Shown: positions 1-7,654, counted from the stretch's first letter. The stretch: DNA of 64,000 bases from Paramesorhizobium leguminum (GCF_003217235.1 NZ_QJTF01000012.1:1-64000); one strand, 5' to 3'. The notes: generated by a model not told the origin, from the letters alone. Program-made: numbers and translations.

Positions 1-50
1 CGATAAAATTCCACAACAGAATGCTTGAAAGCAGTGCTGTGCCTGGACAT
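1..50 (-). CDS. IS3-family transposase OrfA, N-terminal fragment
   Basis: The reading frame starts with ATG at 50 and runs off the left edge after 16 codons (MSRHSTAFKHSVVEFY). The pattern FKxSVVxFY is typical of the start of OrfA proteins of IS150-like elements, which carry an N-terminal helix-turn-helix that binds the IS ends; OrfB, made by -1 frameshifting, would carry the DDE catalytic core. The position 45 bases inside the IS end is normal for the group. Only the first residues are visible, so this call rests mainly on context with the terminus at 95. Confidence 0.6.
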   Translation of the reverse strand, partial: MSRHSTAFKHSVVEFY

Positions 51-95
51 GAAAAACCCCCGAAGGTTGACATCCAACTTTCGGGGGTCAGTTCA
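1..95 (-). mobile_element. Terminus of an IS3-family (IS150-like) insertion sequence, cut by the window edge
   Basis: On the minus strand the phage tape-measure frame is broken at 95, where the sequence begins TGAACTGACCCCCGAAAGTT, a form typical of IS3-family (IS150/IS3 subgroup) terminal inverted repeats. Within it lies a near-perfect hairpin (arms 57-69 and 75-87, CCCCCGAAGGTTG against CAACTTTCGGGGG), which probably stops transcription entering the IS. An OrfA start codon follows at 50. The rest of the element lies outside the window, so its exact family and length cannot be stated. Confidence 0.75.
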
Positions 96-597
96 CCATT
101 GCGGCTTTTGCTTTTTGACTGGAGCCTTCGGTTGTCTCAAGCGTGGCTTGAAACTTTTCGAATTGCGAGGCCGTATCGATCAACTGCGTGGCGGCGAGTG
201 TTGCCCCACCGACAGCTATACCGGCAGCGCCAGCGGCGACACCACCAGCAACAACGGCACCGCGTACAGCTTTGCCGCCGCCATTTTTGACGTGTTCGAT
301 CCCCTTCTTGCCGATCGCCTTGGATCGCTCATGCAGGGCCTTTGTCGCGCGTCTGGTCGCTTGTTCAGCAGCACGCGCTCCCGCCGCGACTTTGTTATAA
401 GCGCTTCGGCCAGCCGATCCGAGCCGGTTCAGCGCGGATACCTGTTTCTCGGTTGCCCTGGTGTTGTTGTCGGCGGCGCTCTTGGATGACTTCGCCCCGG
501 CTTTGGTGGCGGCCGCCGTTTTCTTCTCCGCAGCCATGATCTTGTTCATGACCTTGGTCGCGCGGTCGACGCCTTCGAAAATCATCGCAAAGCGCAT
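96..597 (-). pseudogene. Phage tail tape measure protein, 5' fragment interrupted by an IS
   Basis: The frame starts at 597 and runs about 167 codons before the IS end; the apparent stop at 88-90 is inside the IS. The product begins MRFAMIFEGVDRATKV and contains a Lys/Ala-rich coiled region and then a long hydrophobic Gly/Ala stretch (about residues 110-140), followed by FEKFQATLETTEGS, a pattern common near the start of Mu/P2-type tape measures. Tape measures set tail length and are usually 600-1200 residues, so most of the gene is missing here or displaced beyond the IS. It follows the gp41-like chaperone, the normal Mu order. The phage could not build a tail with this gene in its present state. 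Confidence 0.85.
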
Positions 598-653
598 AAA
601 AAAAACCTCCGGCCGGAATACCTGCCAGAGGTCGCATTTTTCGGAAGTCAGGA

Positions 654-676
654 TGACCGGAACCGGGTTCCGGTCA
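654..676 (-). terminator. 23-bp perfect hairpin, copy 1 of 3
   Basis: TGACCGGAAC and GTTCCGGTCA are perfect arms around a 3-base loop. The TGA stop of the frameshifted tail chaperone (674-676) forms the first three bases of the hairpin. Two almost identical hairpins occur at 7655-7677 and 15205-15227, each beginning with a TGA in the minus-strand direction. This copy lacks a T-run after it, so it may be a weak terminator or an RNA-end protecting structure rather than a full terminator. Confidence 0.6.
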
Positions 677-1179
677 CTTCTCCTGGGCTTTGCGGATCGC
701 CGCCGCTTTTGCCTCTTCGAATTCTACTGTTTCGTTAAACCAAAACAGGAATTCGTCCATATCCATGGCTTCCAGCCTATCATGGTCCCAGCCCTGTTCA
801 ACGAGGAAAACATGCTGGGCGGGATATGACAGGTCTAGTTCAGCGCCTTTCCCGGCTCCCCCTCGCTGTCACCTCCATCCTTGCCGCCAAAGACTTCGCC
901 GATCAACTGGAGCATGTCGCCGGCAGGCACGAGTTCAGTGAGGTCAGTCAAGGTCAATTTTTCACCCTCGAAGCGCACCACCTCAGCGACAAACGAAGCC
1001 TGCGCCTTCGGGTTATCGCCCTTGGCGGTGCGATGTGCCCGCATCCAAGCGCCGTGATTAATGAAATTCAGCACCGTGCATTCAATCCCGCTTTCATCCA
1101 GTTTGACGGTGCGGCTACCAGCACTGGCTTCTTTATGGGCCTTCAGCTTGGCGCGAACGCCGGTCAGTTCTTCAGGCAT
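674..1179 (-). CDS. Tail assembly chaperone, -1 frameshift fusion product (gp41 + GpE-like tail)
   Basis: The gp41-like frame (from 1179) has the heptamer G GGA AAG at 853-847, the same slippery sequence used by lambda G/GT. A -1 slip there changes the frame to read ...GAELDLSYPAQHVFLV and continue to a TGA at 674-676, adding about 57 residues that end in FEEAKAAAIRKAQEK. The added part contains MDEFLFWFNETVEFEE, similar in style to the GpE/T extensions of long-tailed phages. Known family behaviour: the minor long form binds the tape measure and the short form coats it, at a fixed ratio. Frame, heptamer and position between tube and tape measure all agree, so the fusion is very likely real. 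Confidence 0.85.
835..1179 (-). CDS. Mu gp41-like tail assembly chaperone, short form
   Basis: This 114-residue protein starts MPEELTGVRAKLKAHKEA and ends GDSEGEPGKALN at a TAG (835-837) six codons after entering the slippery region. It sits between the tail tube gene and the tape measure, the place of tail chaperone genes in Mu-like, P2-like and lambda-like phages. The short form is expected to be the abundant product, helping the tape measure to fold and tube subunits to polymerise; it is not part of the virion. No catalytic motif is seen or expected. Confidence 0.8.
   Translation of the reverse strand: MPEELTGVRAKLKAHKEASAGSRTVKLDESGIECTVLNFINHGAWMRAHRTAKGDNPKAQASFVAEVVRFEGEKLTLTDLTELVPAGDMLQLIGEVFGGKDGGDSEGEPGKALN
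847..853 (-). promoter_or_regulatory. Slippery heptamer for programmed -1 ribosomal frameshift
   Basis: In the zero frame the minus strand reads CCG GGA AAG GCG, i.e. G GGA AAG, which fits X XXY YYZ exactly and is identical to the lambda G/GT site. After the slip, GGG AAA is read and the frame runs to 674. The zero-frame stop follows six bases later, as is common for such sites. Confidence 0.85.
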
Positions 1180-1229
1180 GTGATTTTTCCTTTTCGGGTG
1201 CGTTAGAAATTGCGGATCACTGCCCGGCC

Positions 1230-1742
1230 CTAACGGGGCCAGACCGGAACGCCGTTGATGTTGTAGATGTTGTTCCAGGCGTCGAATTCGATGATCGGGA
1301 CACTCGCCCCATAAACCGACTGCTTGAAAATCGAGATGGAGATGTCGTGCTCCTGGGCGAGGTTCTCGCCAAGCTTCGCCGTCCGCCCGCCCGTTTTCAT
1401 GGTCTGAAAGCCGAGATGGGTGATGAGCGTATGCGACTGGTCGCCATTGAGGCCATCGCCGTCGAAGATATCGACATAGGAGTGGAGCTGCAGCTTGTGG
1501 ACCTTGGTCGGGTTGAGGATCGACCGGGAAACCTCCTCATCCAGCCATTCGAAGGAAATCTTGCCTTCAATCGCCTCCACTGGGCGACCGGGCAGCTTCA
1601 GAACGCCGATCATGCCGAGCGTTTTATGTTCGACCTCGGTGTGACCGATCTCGCCCATGTCCAGTTCGGCCACCCGACCGCACACATCCACCTCGTTGAT
1701 GTAGCAGTCGGCCTGCGTGATCTGTCCGTTTTTCCGTGCCAT
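1230..1742 (-). CDS. Phage major tail tube protein
   Basis: A 170-residue protein starting MARKNGQITQADCYINEVDV and ending NINGVPVWPR. Length and pattern fit the tail tube family of contractile-tailed phages (P2 FII / Mu gpM), which stack as hexameric rings inside the sheath and carry DNA during injection. It lies directly after the sheath gene (15 bases apart), the conserved sheath-tube order. The stop codon is the TAG of a CGTTAG motif at 1220. The gene looks intact. Confidence 0.88.
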   Translation of the reverse strand: MARKNGQITQADCYINEVDVCGRVAELDMGEIGHTEVEHKTLGMIGVLKLPGRPVEAIEGKISFEWLDEEVSRSILNPTKVHKLQLHSYVDIFDGDGLNGDQSHTLITHLGFQTMKTGGRTAKLGENLAQEHDISISIFKQSVYGASVPIIEFDAWNNIYNINGVPVWPR

Positions 1743-1757
1743 AGTTTATGCCTCCTG

Positions 1758-3020
1758 TCAGGCCGCGAGCGAAAGCGCGTCGGCAATGAATTTCGTATCG
1801 ACGTAGGAATCGACGGTGATGCGCTCCATGACAGAGATCGGGTGACATTCGAGCCGATAGAAGAAGCGGCCATCCGCGATCTGCTCGGGCGTGTTCTTCG
1901 TCCGGTCGAAGCGGAAGGACGCGCCGTAAAACACGCCTTCGCCAACTTTGGAGCGCAGATAGGCGTTGACGCCTTCTTCCGCCGCCTCGACATTCTGGCG
2001 GGTGCCGAGCCGATCCACATAATTCATGAGGAAGAAAATGATCGCCTCATGCGTCATGTCGAGGATGCGGCGGGCATGGATGAAGTTCTCGACATGCGAG
2101 GATGACGGGAACGCAGCCGACCGGTTGCCGAAGGTGCGGAAGCCGGTGGCGAAGGAGCGCATCGCCGTGACGATGCCCGCTTCGTTCAGAAAGTTGGTGT
2201 CGTTCTGGTAGTCGGACGGATAGAAGTTGATCGGCACTTCCAGATCCACGATGCCCTTGATTTCGCGGTTCGATGACGAATGGTGCCAGCCCTGTTCGAG
2301 GTCGGTGGCGATGATGACGCCGGCCAGACGCGAGGACAGCGGGTCGAGCCGGGTTTCAGCCGCGCCGGCCGTGTCCTCGATCACGACATGCGGATAGGTC
2401 AGGATCGTGCGGGCGCTGGAAGTGTTGGCGATACCCGTCGCGCCGCGCGCCTCGACCGCCTGCTGCTTGGTCAGGCCAAGCGGTAGATCGGCAATCGCCA
2501 GCGCATTGAGGCGATGTGCCACCACATCCATTTCGGCACGGACGGTCGCAGCTGGCGAATAGCCCGGCGCGATGAGCAATTTCGGGAAATAGCCGAATTT
2601 ATTGTAACACTCATACGCACCGGAAAATCCGGTTGCCTGCCCGGCCGGCGTGATCGTGCCGTTGATTTCCTGCGTCGTTACCTTGGACGGATCGGGCGCA
2701 GCGCCGTCCTTGTGCGTGTCCGGATCGAACACGTTATTGACGATGATCGTGCCGCCGTCGCCCTGGTCGAAGATGGCGTCCAGTGCGGCAGGGATCGTAT
2801 AGCCCGCCTTGTGCGGCCCGAATGCCGCCGAGGCTTCAAGGTGCGATCGCACGATCATGCGCTTGTTGATGTAGCCGGCGCGCTTCTGGGCGGTGTCATG
2901 AACATCGTGAATGGGGGCCGTGCCGTTGACATATGTCACGGCAGATTTGACATCGCGAACGACCGTCACGCCGTCCTTGTGCTCAACGACCTCCGGGCCG
3001 TGGTGAAATGTTGCCGCCAT
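1758..3020 (-). CDS. Phage tail sheath protein
   Basis: A 420-residue protein, MAATFHHGPEVVEHKDGVTVV at the start and ending ADALSLAA. The pattern of the first 60 residues (VxxVKSAVTYVNGTAP) and the C-terminal FYRLECHPISVMERI segment fit the contractile tail sheath family (P2 FI, Mu gpL). The sheath surrounds the tube and contracts to drive it through the outer membrane. It is preceded by a 74-residue gene four bases upstream and followed by the tube gene, as in other Mu-like phages. No lesion was seen. Confidence 0.9.
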   Translation of the reverse strand: MAATFHHGPEVVEHKDGVTVVRDVKSAVTYVNGTAPIHDVHDTAQKRAGYINKRMIVRSHLEASAAFGPHKAGYTIPAALDAIFDQGDGGTIIVNNVFDPDTHKDGAAPDPSKVTTQEINGTITPAGQATGFSGAYECYNKFGYFPKLLIAPGYSPAATVRAEMDVVAHRLNALAIADLPLGLTKQQAVEARGATGIANTSSARTILTYPHVVIEDTAGAAETRLDPLSSRLAGVIIATDLEQGWHHSSSNREIKGIVDLEVPINFYPSDYQNDTNFLNEAGIVTAMRSFATGFRTFGNRSAAFPSSSHVENFIHARRILDMTHEAIIFFLMNYVDRLGTRQNVEAAEEGVNAYLRSKVGEGVFYGASFRFDRTKNTPEQIADGRFFYRLECHPISVMERITVDSYVDTKFIADALSLAA

Positions 3021-3023
3021 AGG

Positions 3024-3248
3024 TCAGGCTCCTTCTACAGGGATATCGGCGGCAATGGCTGCGGTCTCGCCGTATTCGGCGACGAGCAGCTTGCGGTCGA
3101 TCAGATTGCTAACGATCACATGATCTTCCGGCAGGCCGGTATAGGACGTACCGGGAAACAGCATCCGGGTCGGCTCGCCCTCGATGTCGAGCGGTGTGAC
3201 CGGGCCGGTGTAGCGATAGGACTTTCGGTTCTGCGGCTGCTTTGCCAT
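3024..3248 (-). CDS. Small phage protein upstream of the sheath gene
   Basis: This 74-residue protein (MAKQPQNRKSYRYTGPVTPL ... DIPVEGA) is packed between the gp37-like gene (13 bases upstream) and the sheath gene (4 bases downstream). It holds the place of the small gp38 gene of Mu but similarity is not obvious by eye. It is rich in basic residues at the N-terminus and has no membrane segment. Tight packing and good coding character support that it is translated; the function is unknown. Confidence 0.65.
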   Translation of the reverse strand: MAKQPQNRKSYRYTGPVTPLDIEGEPTRMLFPGTSYTGLPEDHVIVSNLIDRKLLVAEYGETAAIAADIPVEGA

Positions 3249-3260
3249 TCCTTCGTTCCT

Positions 3261-3752
3261 TCAGAGGGTTGAAAATGCGGGCCGCATGAGCGGCGCGGGT
3301 GACTGATTGGCACGGGCGACGGCGGGAAGGCCGAGCGCGATGCGGATTTCCCAGCGCCAGACGCCATCGTCCTCTCCCATCAACTGGTCGCGGGCTATGA
3401 TGGCGGGACCGGCACCGGCGAAGGCGCGGCCCTGCAGGGCAAGGCGGATATCTTCCAGATGATTGTACGCGCCGCCTTCGCCGCGTAGCGACCGCACCAG
3501 GAGCACCAGCGAGAATTCCATGGTGCGGATCTGCGACGTGTTTGCCGGTCCCTTGGGATTGGCATAGCGCGATCCGGCATAATGGATCAGCAGCGCGGCT
3601 GGCAGGCCGGAAAAGTCGTAAAGCTTCGGATCGTTTGGAAACACCTCGACCTTGCACTGGCCGGAGACGTTTTCCTTCAGGAAGGCCAGAAGCGCGTCTT
3701 CGACCTGTTCGATGACCAGCGGCGGACGGACGGTGCGAAGGCTGTCACTCAT
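3261..3752 (-). CDS. Mu gp37-like tail/neck protein
   Basis: About 163 residues. The start at 3752 (MSDSLRTVRPP) is preferred to the ATG three codons earlier because it forms an ATGA overlap with the stop of the gp36-like gene and has GGGTGG upstream. The sequence contains VEDALLAFLKENVSGQCKVE and the LPAALLIHYAGSRY block typical of the Gp37 family (older name DUF1834) found after gp36 in Mu-like genomes. Such proteins are thought to complete the head-tail connection or tail terminator. Context gp36-gp37-small-sheath agrees with this. Confidence 0.8.
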   Translation of the reverse strand: MSDSLRTVRPPLVIEQVEDALLAFLKENVSGQCKVEVFPNDPKLYDFSGLPAALLIHYAGSRYANPKGPANTSQIRTMEFSLVLLVRSLRGEGGAYNHLEDIRLALQGRAFAGAGPAIIARDQLMGEDDGVWRWEIRIALGLPAVARANQSPAPLMRPAFSTL

Positions 3753-4219
3753 GAGTGCCACCCATGAAGAATGCCGCTCACGCGGGAGGGTGGAATGATG
3801 GCGTCTACACGGGTCGAACCGGCCTCGCCGTTGACCGGCTCGCCGCCGATAGGCAGTTCGAATTTGCCTGTGGCGACGGCCTTGATGTTGGAGAGCGCCG
3901 CGTCGTGGCGTTCCTTCACGATATCAGAGACCTGTCCCTGACCGCCCGACTTGTCGCGCAGCCGGTAACGGGCAACGTCGCCGATCAGGCCCTTGACGAG
4001 CACAGGCGTGGTTTCCGGTGTCAGCGTCTCGATGACAGCATAGCGGGCACGGGCATAACCGATCAGAATATCCTCGGCATAGGCGAGCGCCGCGTCGATC
4101 TTCACCACATCGAGCGTGCGTCCGGCAGGATCGTTCAGATTGCCGATACCCGCGATCTGCGAGACTTCGGCAAGCCCGAACATCTGCGTAAATTCGTCAA
4201 CCGTTAGAAATCGCGGCAT
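3749..4219 (-). CDS. Mu gp36-like protein (DUF1320)
   Basis: 156 residues from ATG at 4219 (MPRFLTVDEFTQMFGLAEV). The longer frame up to 4327 is rejected because it would read through the terminator hairpin at 4240-4284. The pattern YAEDILIGYARARYAVIETL and DVARYRLRDK fits the DUF1320/gp36 family of head-completion proteins. It overlaps the gp37-like gene by ATGA. A CGTTAG motif lies at its very start (4202-4208), encoded with the rare leucine codon CTA. Confidence 0.82.
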   Translation of the reverse strand: MPRFLTVDEFTQMFGLAEVSQIAGIGNLNDPAGRTLDVVKIDAALAYAEDILIGYARARYAVIETLTPETTPVLVKGLIGDVARYRLRDKSGGQGQVSDIVKERHDAALSNIKAVATGKFELPIGGEPVNGEAGSTRVDAIIPPSRVSGILHGWHS

Positions 4220-4239
4220 TAGCGGGTATCCATTGTGAG

Positions 4240-4284
4240 AGAAAAAGCGAGCGGAGTGGCCCAGGAGAAAAACCACCCCGCTCG
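4240..4284 (-). terminator. Rho-independent terminator after the Acb2-like gene
   Basis: On the minus strand CGAGCGGGGTGG (4284-4273) pairs with CCACTCCGCTCG (4259-4248) with one G-T pair, followed by GCTTTTTC (4247-4240). It separates the head/anti-defence genes from gp36 and the tail genes. Confidence 0.8.
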
Positions 4285-4317
4285 AAAGGCCCGGCTTGGG
4301 AGACTTCGGGACGGGCC

Positions 4318-4554
4318 TTATTCGCAATCGATACGGGTCGGTCGAAACACAGCGCGATTGATCGCCATAAAACCCTGCTCGATGTGGGTACGACCGATGG
4401 CGAGCCAGCGCTTATCGATGTCATCATTCGTCTGAAAGGCATCCAACAACCGCAACAGATGCTCTTCCAGTTCCTTGTTGGCTTTCACCAACTGGATCGC
4501 GCCGTCGGTTTGAGGCTGATAACCGGGGATTGGCAGACCTTCGTGTTTCGGCAT
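4318..4554 (-). CDS. acb2: Acb2/Tad1-like cyclic-nucleotide sponge (anti-CBASS, possibly anti-Thoeris)
   Basis: A 78-residue, mostly helical protein. Residues 47-72 contain DKRWLAIGRTHIEQGFMAIN followed by RAVFRP, which matches the signature of the Acb2 (T4 Vs.4-like) family, where the published Pseudomonas phage protein has a closely similar RW-IGRTH-Q-G-MAL-RAV run. Known family role: hexamers bind cyclic di- and trinucleotides made by host CBASS (and in some cases Thoeris signals), so the host effector is not activated. It sits between the coiled-coil head protein and gp36, a position where Mu-like phages of this order carry such genes, and is followed by its own terminator. Assignment is by motif; the ligand is not known. 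Confidence 0.8.
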   Translation of the reverse strand: MPKHEGLPIPGYQPQTDGAIQLVKANKELEEHLLRLLDAFQTNDDIDKRWLAIGRTHIEQGFMAINRAVFRPTRIDCE

Positions 4555-4556
4555 CC

Positions 4557-5108
4557 CTATTTCCCCTCTTTCGCTGGTTTGGATGATTTACCGGCTTCAT
4601 CTTCCGGCTTCGACTGAGGAACCTCGACCAGCTTCTTTTCTGCCGCCTCGGCTCGGGCGGTCGCGTCGGAGAGCTTCTTCTCCAACTCGTTGGTGTGCGT
4701 GACCATCTCCACAAGCTGACGGTCCCGTTCGTCGATGGTCTTGCGATACTCGGCCAGATCGTTGCCGAGTTTGGCGATTTCCAACTGATGCTTTGCCTTC
4801 ATCTCATCGCATTCGCGTTTCAAAAGCCCGACAACAGCGGGGATCACTTCATCCACCATAGTCTCTGCAAGCACCTTGGCCTTTTGGGCCACCGCCAGAT
4901 CGAATGCCGCTTGGGAATTGATTTCCAGCGACGTGTCGGACAAATCGACGTTGGCCACACCTCTAACCACTACCGGGTCGATAACGCCGGAGGCGGCAAG
5001 CTGGCGCGCGAACGTCGTAGTGACGGCGACAGTCTTTCCGGCCGGTTCTCTAACGCCGTCGATCTTGGCGGGGCCGGTCAGGGTGACGGAGATTTTCCGA
5101 TCTTCCAT
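4557..5108 (-). CDS. Phage head-region protein with C-terminal coiled coil
   Basis: About 183 residues from ATG at 5108 (MEDRKISVTLTGPAKIDGV), chosen because GGAGG lies seven bases upstream; an ATG at 5120 overlapping the capsid stop is the alternative. Residues 1-60 look like a small beta domain (PAKIDGVREPAGKTVAVTT), and the rest is a long coiled coil rich in Glu, Lys and Ala (IAKLGNDLAEYRKTIDERDR) with a charged tail. It occupies the place of Mu gp35, between the capsid gene and gp36. It may be a head-tail joining or capsid-associated factor; this is inference from position only. Confidence 0.7.
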   Translation of the reverse strand: MEDRKISVTLTGPAKIDGVREPAGKTVAVTTTFARQLAASGVIDPVVVRGVANVDLSDTSLEINSQAAFDLAVAQKAKVLAETMVDEVIPAVVGLLKRECDEMKAKHQLEIAKLGNDLAEYRKTIDERDRQLVEMVTHTNELEKKLSDATARAEAAEKKLVEVPQSKPEDEAGKSSKPAKEGK

Positions 5109-5119
5109 ATCAGCCTCCA

Positions 5120-6070
5120 TCAAGCCGCTGTTCCAGCGTTCTGGATAAGGAACCCGGCCTCGGCACCGGTGATGGTGGCGCGGCGCTCGATGGTCGTCGG
5201 ATAAATCCACGAACCGTTGCGATCCTCGAAATAGGGTTTGTTGACCTGCGGATAGCCAATCAGCTCGTAGGTATAGGCGTAGGCCGGCACCTGAAAATTG
5301 TTCCCCAGCTCAGGAACGTAAGCGAGGATGGCATCATCGCCCCATACATCATTGGCGAGTGTGCTATCGTCCGCCGTTTCGGGTAGATAGACGGCTGCGC
5401 CAACGACGACCTTCTTGACGTCGAAATACGCCGCCAGCATCTCGGTCGAAATGCTGTCCTTTGACGTATATTTGAACTGCTCCCTGATCTTCGGATGGCT
5501 CTTCAGCGCATTGGCCGCGTTCGGGCCGAGGGCCAGCGTGTTCGGATAACGCCCGACGGAACGGCGGATCGCCTCCTTCGCCGCGTCGAGATCGCCCTTC
5601 GGATCGGAATTCGGGTCCGTCCAGCGGTCCGGACCGATCAATGCCAGCTTGTGATTGGCATCGTATCTCGAAGCATCGCGGGCGAGCCTGGCGCTATCGA
5701 CCTCCAAGGTTAGGTCGAGAACGTCGAGAACCATGTTGACGGCGCCGGCCGCGAGATCGATGCCGGGAACGGCATTGGCTTCTTGCTGATGTTCGACCGG
5801 GACAATCGCTTCAAGCGAATCCTGCGCCAGCGACACCGGATCGTCGGCATAGCCGTACTGGATGCGCTTGCGGTCGGCTCCCGGCGCACGGCGGGTGTTG
5901 AGCAGGCGAAAGCTTTCCTTGCCGAAACGGATCGTGCGCATGGAGCGGTTCGGGATCGACACGCGGGGCATCAGGTCGGCGGAAATGAAAGTGGAATTGC
6001 GATAGCCGCGCGCATGGGTCGAAAGGATAGGATCGACAACGGCGGCGGTACGCTGATTAAGAGCGGGCAT
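5120..6070 (-). CDS. Major capsid protein
   Basis: 316 residues, starting MPALNQRTAAVVDPILSTHA. The size, position after protease/scaffold and decoration genes, and blocks such as SVGRYPNTLALGPNAANALK and DDAILAYVPELG fit HK97-fold major capsid proteins of B3-like/Mu-like phages. The C-terminal part (YTYELIGYPQVNKPYF) is typical of the P-domain and A-domain end of this family. It would form the icosahedral shell after scaffold cleavage. The gene appears intact although the upstream protease/scaffold gene is broken. Confidence 0.88.
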   Translation of the reverse strand: MPALNQRTAAVVDPILSTHARGYRNSTFISADLMPRVSIPNRSMRTIRFGKESFRLLNTRRAPGADRKRIQYGYADDPVSLAQDSLEAIVPVEHQQEANAVPGIDLAAGAVNMVLDVLDLTLEVDSARLARDASRYDANHKLALIGPDRWTDPNSDPKGDLDAAKEAIRRSVGRYPNTLALGPNAANALKSHPKIREQFKYTSKDSISTEMLAAYFDVKKVVVGAAVYLPETADDSTLANDVWGDDAILAYVPELGNNFQVPAYAYTYELIGYPQVNKPYFEDRNGSWIYPTTIERRATITGAEAGFLIQNAGTAA

Positions 6071-6099
6071 GGACGTTCCTTCTGAAGTTCGGCGAGAGC

Positions 6100-6438
6100 C
6101 TATCGGAGGAGGATGGTGACGAATTCGCCGTCAGCCGCGCTGGTGAGTGCGGTGGCAAAGACGTTGACGGAACCGGCGGCAGCGGTCTTGACGCCGCCCG
6201 CCGCAGCGGAAATGAGCTTGTCACCCTTGGCGACGGGGCCGCGAGCTCGAACTCGCGCCGTGCCGATAAGCATCCCAGCCACGTCCAGGCCGATTTCGGT
6301 TGCCGGGTTGCAGGCGACGGCCTTCACGGGCGCATCGTCGGCGGTGACCTTGCCATCATTGTAGCCGACAAGGTCAAAAGCATCGAAAAGCGTGGTGGCG
6401 GTAATCGTGTCGCTAAGGACAGAATGAAAGAACTGCAT
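6100..6438 (-). CDS. Capsid decoration/cement protein (DUF2190-like)
   Basis: 112 residues, MQFFHSVLSDTITATTLFDA at the start, rich in Gly, Ala and Val with an alternating beta pattern (VRARGPVAKGDKLISAAAGG). Small beta-rich proteins of this type are encoded between scaffold/protease and major capsid in many tailed phages and bind the outside of the shell to stabilise it. It is 14 bases from the protease/scaffold frame and 29 from the capsid gene. The family call is by pattern and place. Confidence 0.7.
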   Translation of the reverse strand: MQFFHSVLSDTITATTLFDAFDLVGYNDGKVTADDAPVKAVACNPATEIGLDVAGMLIGTARVRARGPVAKGDKLISAAAGGVKTAAAGSVNVFATALTSAADGEFVTILLR

Positions 6439-6452
6439 GGCGTAATCTCCGG

Positions 6453-7602
6453 TTACGAAACAGCGGCAACGGCGTCGAGATAAGCCATGCCGGGATGGAC
6501 CTTCTGGTAGGCGACCGCCTTCGCATGCAACTCCATGTCGGACGGATCGACGGGCTTGCCGTCGGCGGCGAAGGACGCGGCGCGCCCACCTGCGCCGGTC
6601 ATTTCCGGCATGTCGAACGCGCCGAAGGAAACGATCTTCGGCTGCGCCTTCAGAATGTCGCGAAGCGCCTGGGCAACGGGAACGGCGGCTTCACCGGCAG
6701 CGAAGGAAACCGAGGTTTCAGCCGGGAGTGCGCCGAGGATCAACACGACCTTGTCCTTGCTGACCGGCAACAGCTTGCCATCCGCAACAAGGCTTTCGGC
6801 AAAAGAGGCGTTGTCGGCGTGCGCGGCTTCCTGCTCGCGCTTCCTGATGCGCTCTTCGCGCTCGGTCAGGGCGGCGTCGCGCGCGGCAAAAGCCGGATCG
6901 GGCGGTGTATTGGGTTTCGTCACGGGGAGAGGCTCCTTTTTGCGGGGAACAGGGGGTTCGGAAAAGGCCGGGCGGAGTGAAGGCTTCTCGATCTCGATTT
7001 CCGAAAGCCACTCGATGCGGAAAGCGGGCAGCGCCTTGTCGGCATCTTCCCTGCCAAATTTTTCGAGGATGAATTCGCGCAACATCTGGAAAAGACCGGC
7101 TGCATCCTCGAAACCGCGCTCGCCGAAATCGGCGCTCACGGTCACCGATGCGTCGGGCGCGGAAAACTGGACGTTCCTCAGGCCGGTCACAGCGGGAGCC
7201 GCGCCGCCGAGGAAGCCGATGTGCTTCGGATACCACGTGCCAGGCACAGGATTTGCGGCATGGTCGGGCCGGAAGAAGGAAAGGCTGACTTTTTTATAGC
7301 GCCCCTTTATAGCGCCCCGCCTTCACCGCCTCCGAAAACGCCGGCTCGATCTCACCCACCGTTGCATAGAGACGCTGCGCGCTGGCGTCATACTCAAATC
7401 CCTTTGCCCAGGCATAGGCCGGCGCGTCGGTGGATGGATGACCGACGACGCACGGCGCAGGGGCGGTTTCCGGATCGTAGCAGTCGGCAACCGCCTTCAG
7501 GTCGGCGGCGGTATAGGTGATCGCCGCGCCCTCCATGGGGGTGAAGGTGCCGGGGCGGAAAACCTCGATACGGGCGGTGGCGGTATTGGCGGACGTGGTC
7601 AT
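6453..7602 (-). pseudogene. Protease/scaffold protein (Mu gpI/Z-like), frameshifted by a 13-bp tandem duplication
   Basis: The N-terminal frame starts at 7602 (MTTSANTATARIEVFRPGTF) and gives the protease part (PAPCVVGHPSTDAPAYAWAK) but stops at 7294. The C-terminal frame (to 6453) holds the coiled scaffold part (AFAARDAALTEREERIRKRE) and a conserved Gly-rich tail. Removing one copy of the repeat GGGGCGCTATAAA joins the frames as ...RYKKVSLSFFRPDHAANPVP, a normal reading for this family. Mu gpI is a serine protease that matures the prohead and its C-terminal part acts as scaffold Z. With the frameshift no full-length protease-scaffold is made; a low level could come from slippage or reversion. 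Confidence 0.88.
7293..7318. repeat. Perfect 13-bp tandem duplication
   Basis: Plus strand 7293-7305 and 7306-7318 are both TTTATAGCGCCCC. Because 13 is not a multiple of three it shifts the protease/scaffold frame and creates a stop at once. Such short perfect tandem repeats arise and revert by replication slippage. Confidence 0.95.
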
Positions 7603-7654
7603 GTCGGCTCCAGAAATCATCTGAAGCGACCTTGCCGTATGCCAGAAAGCAAAA

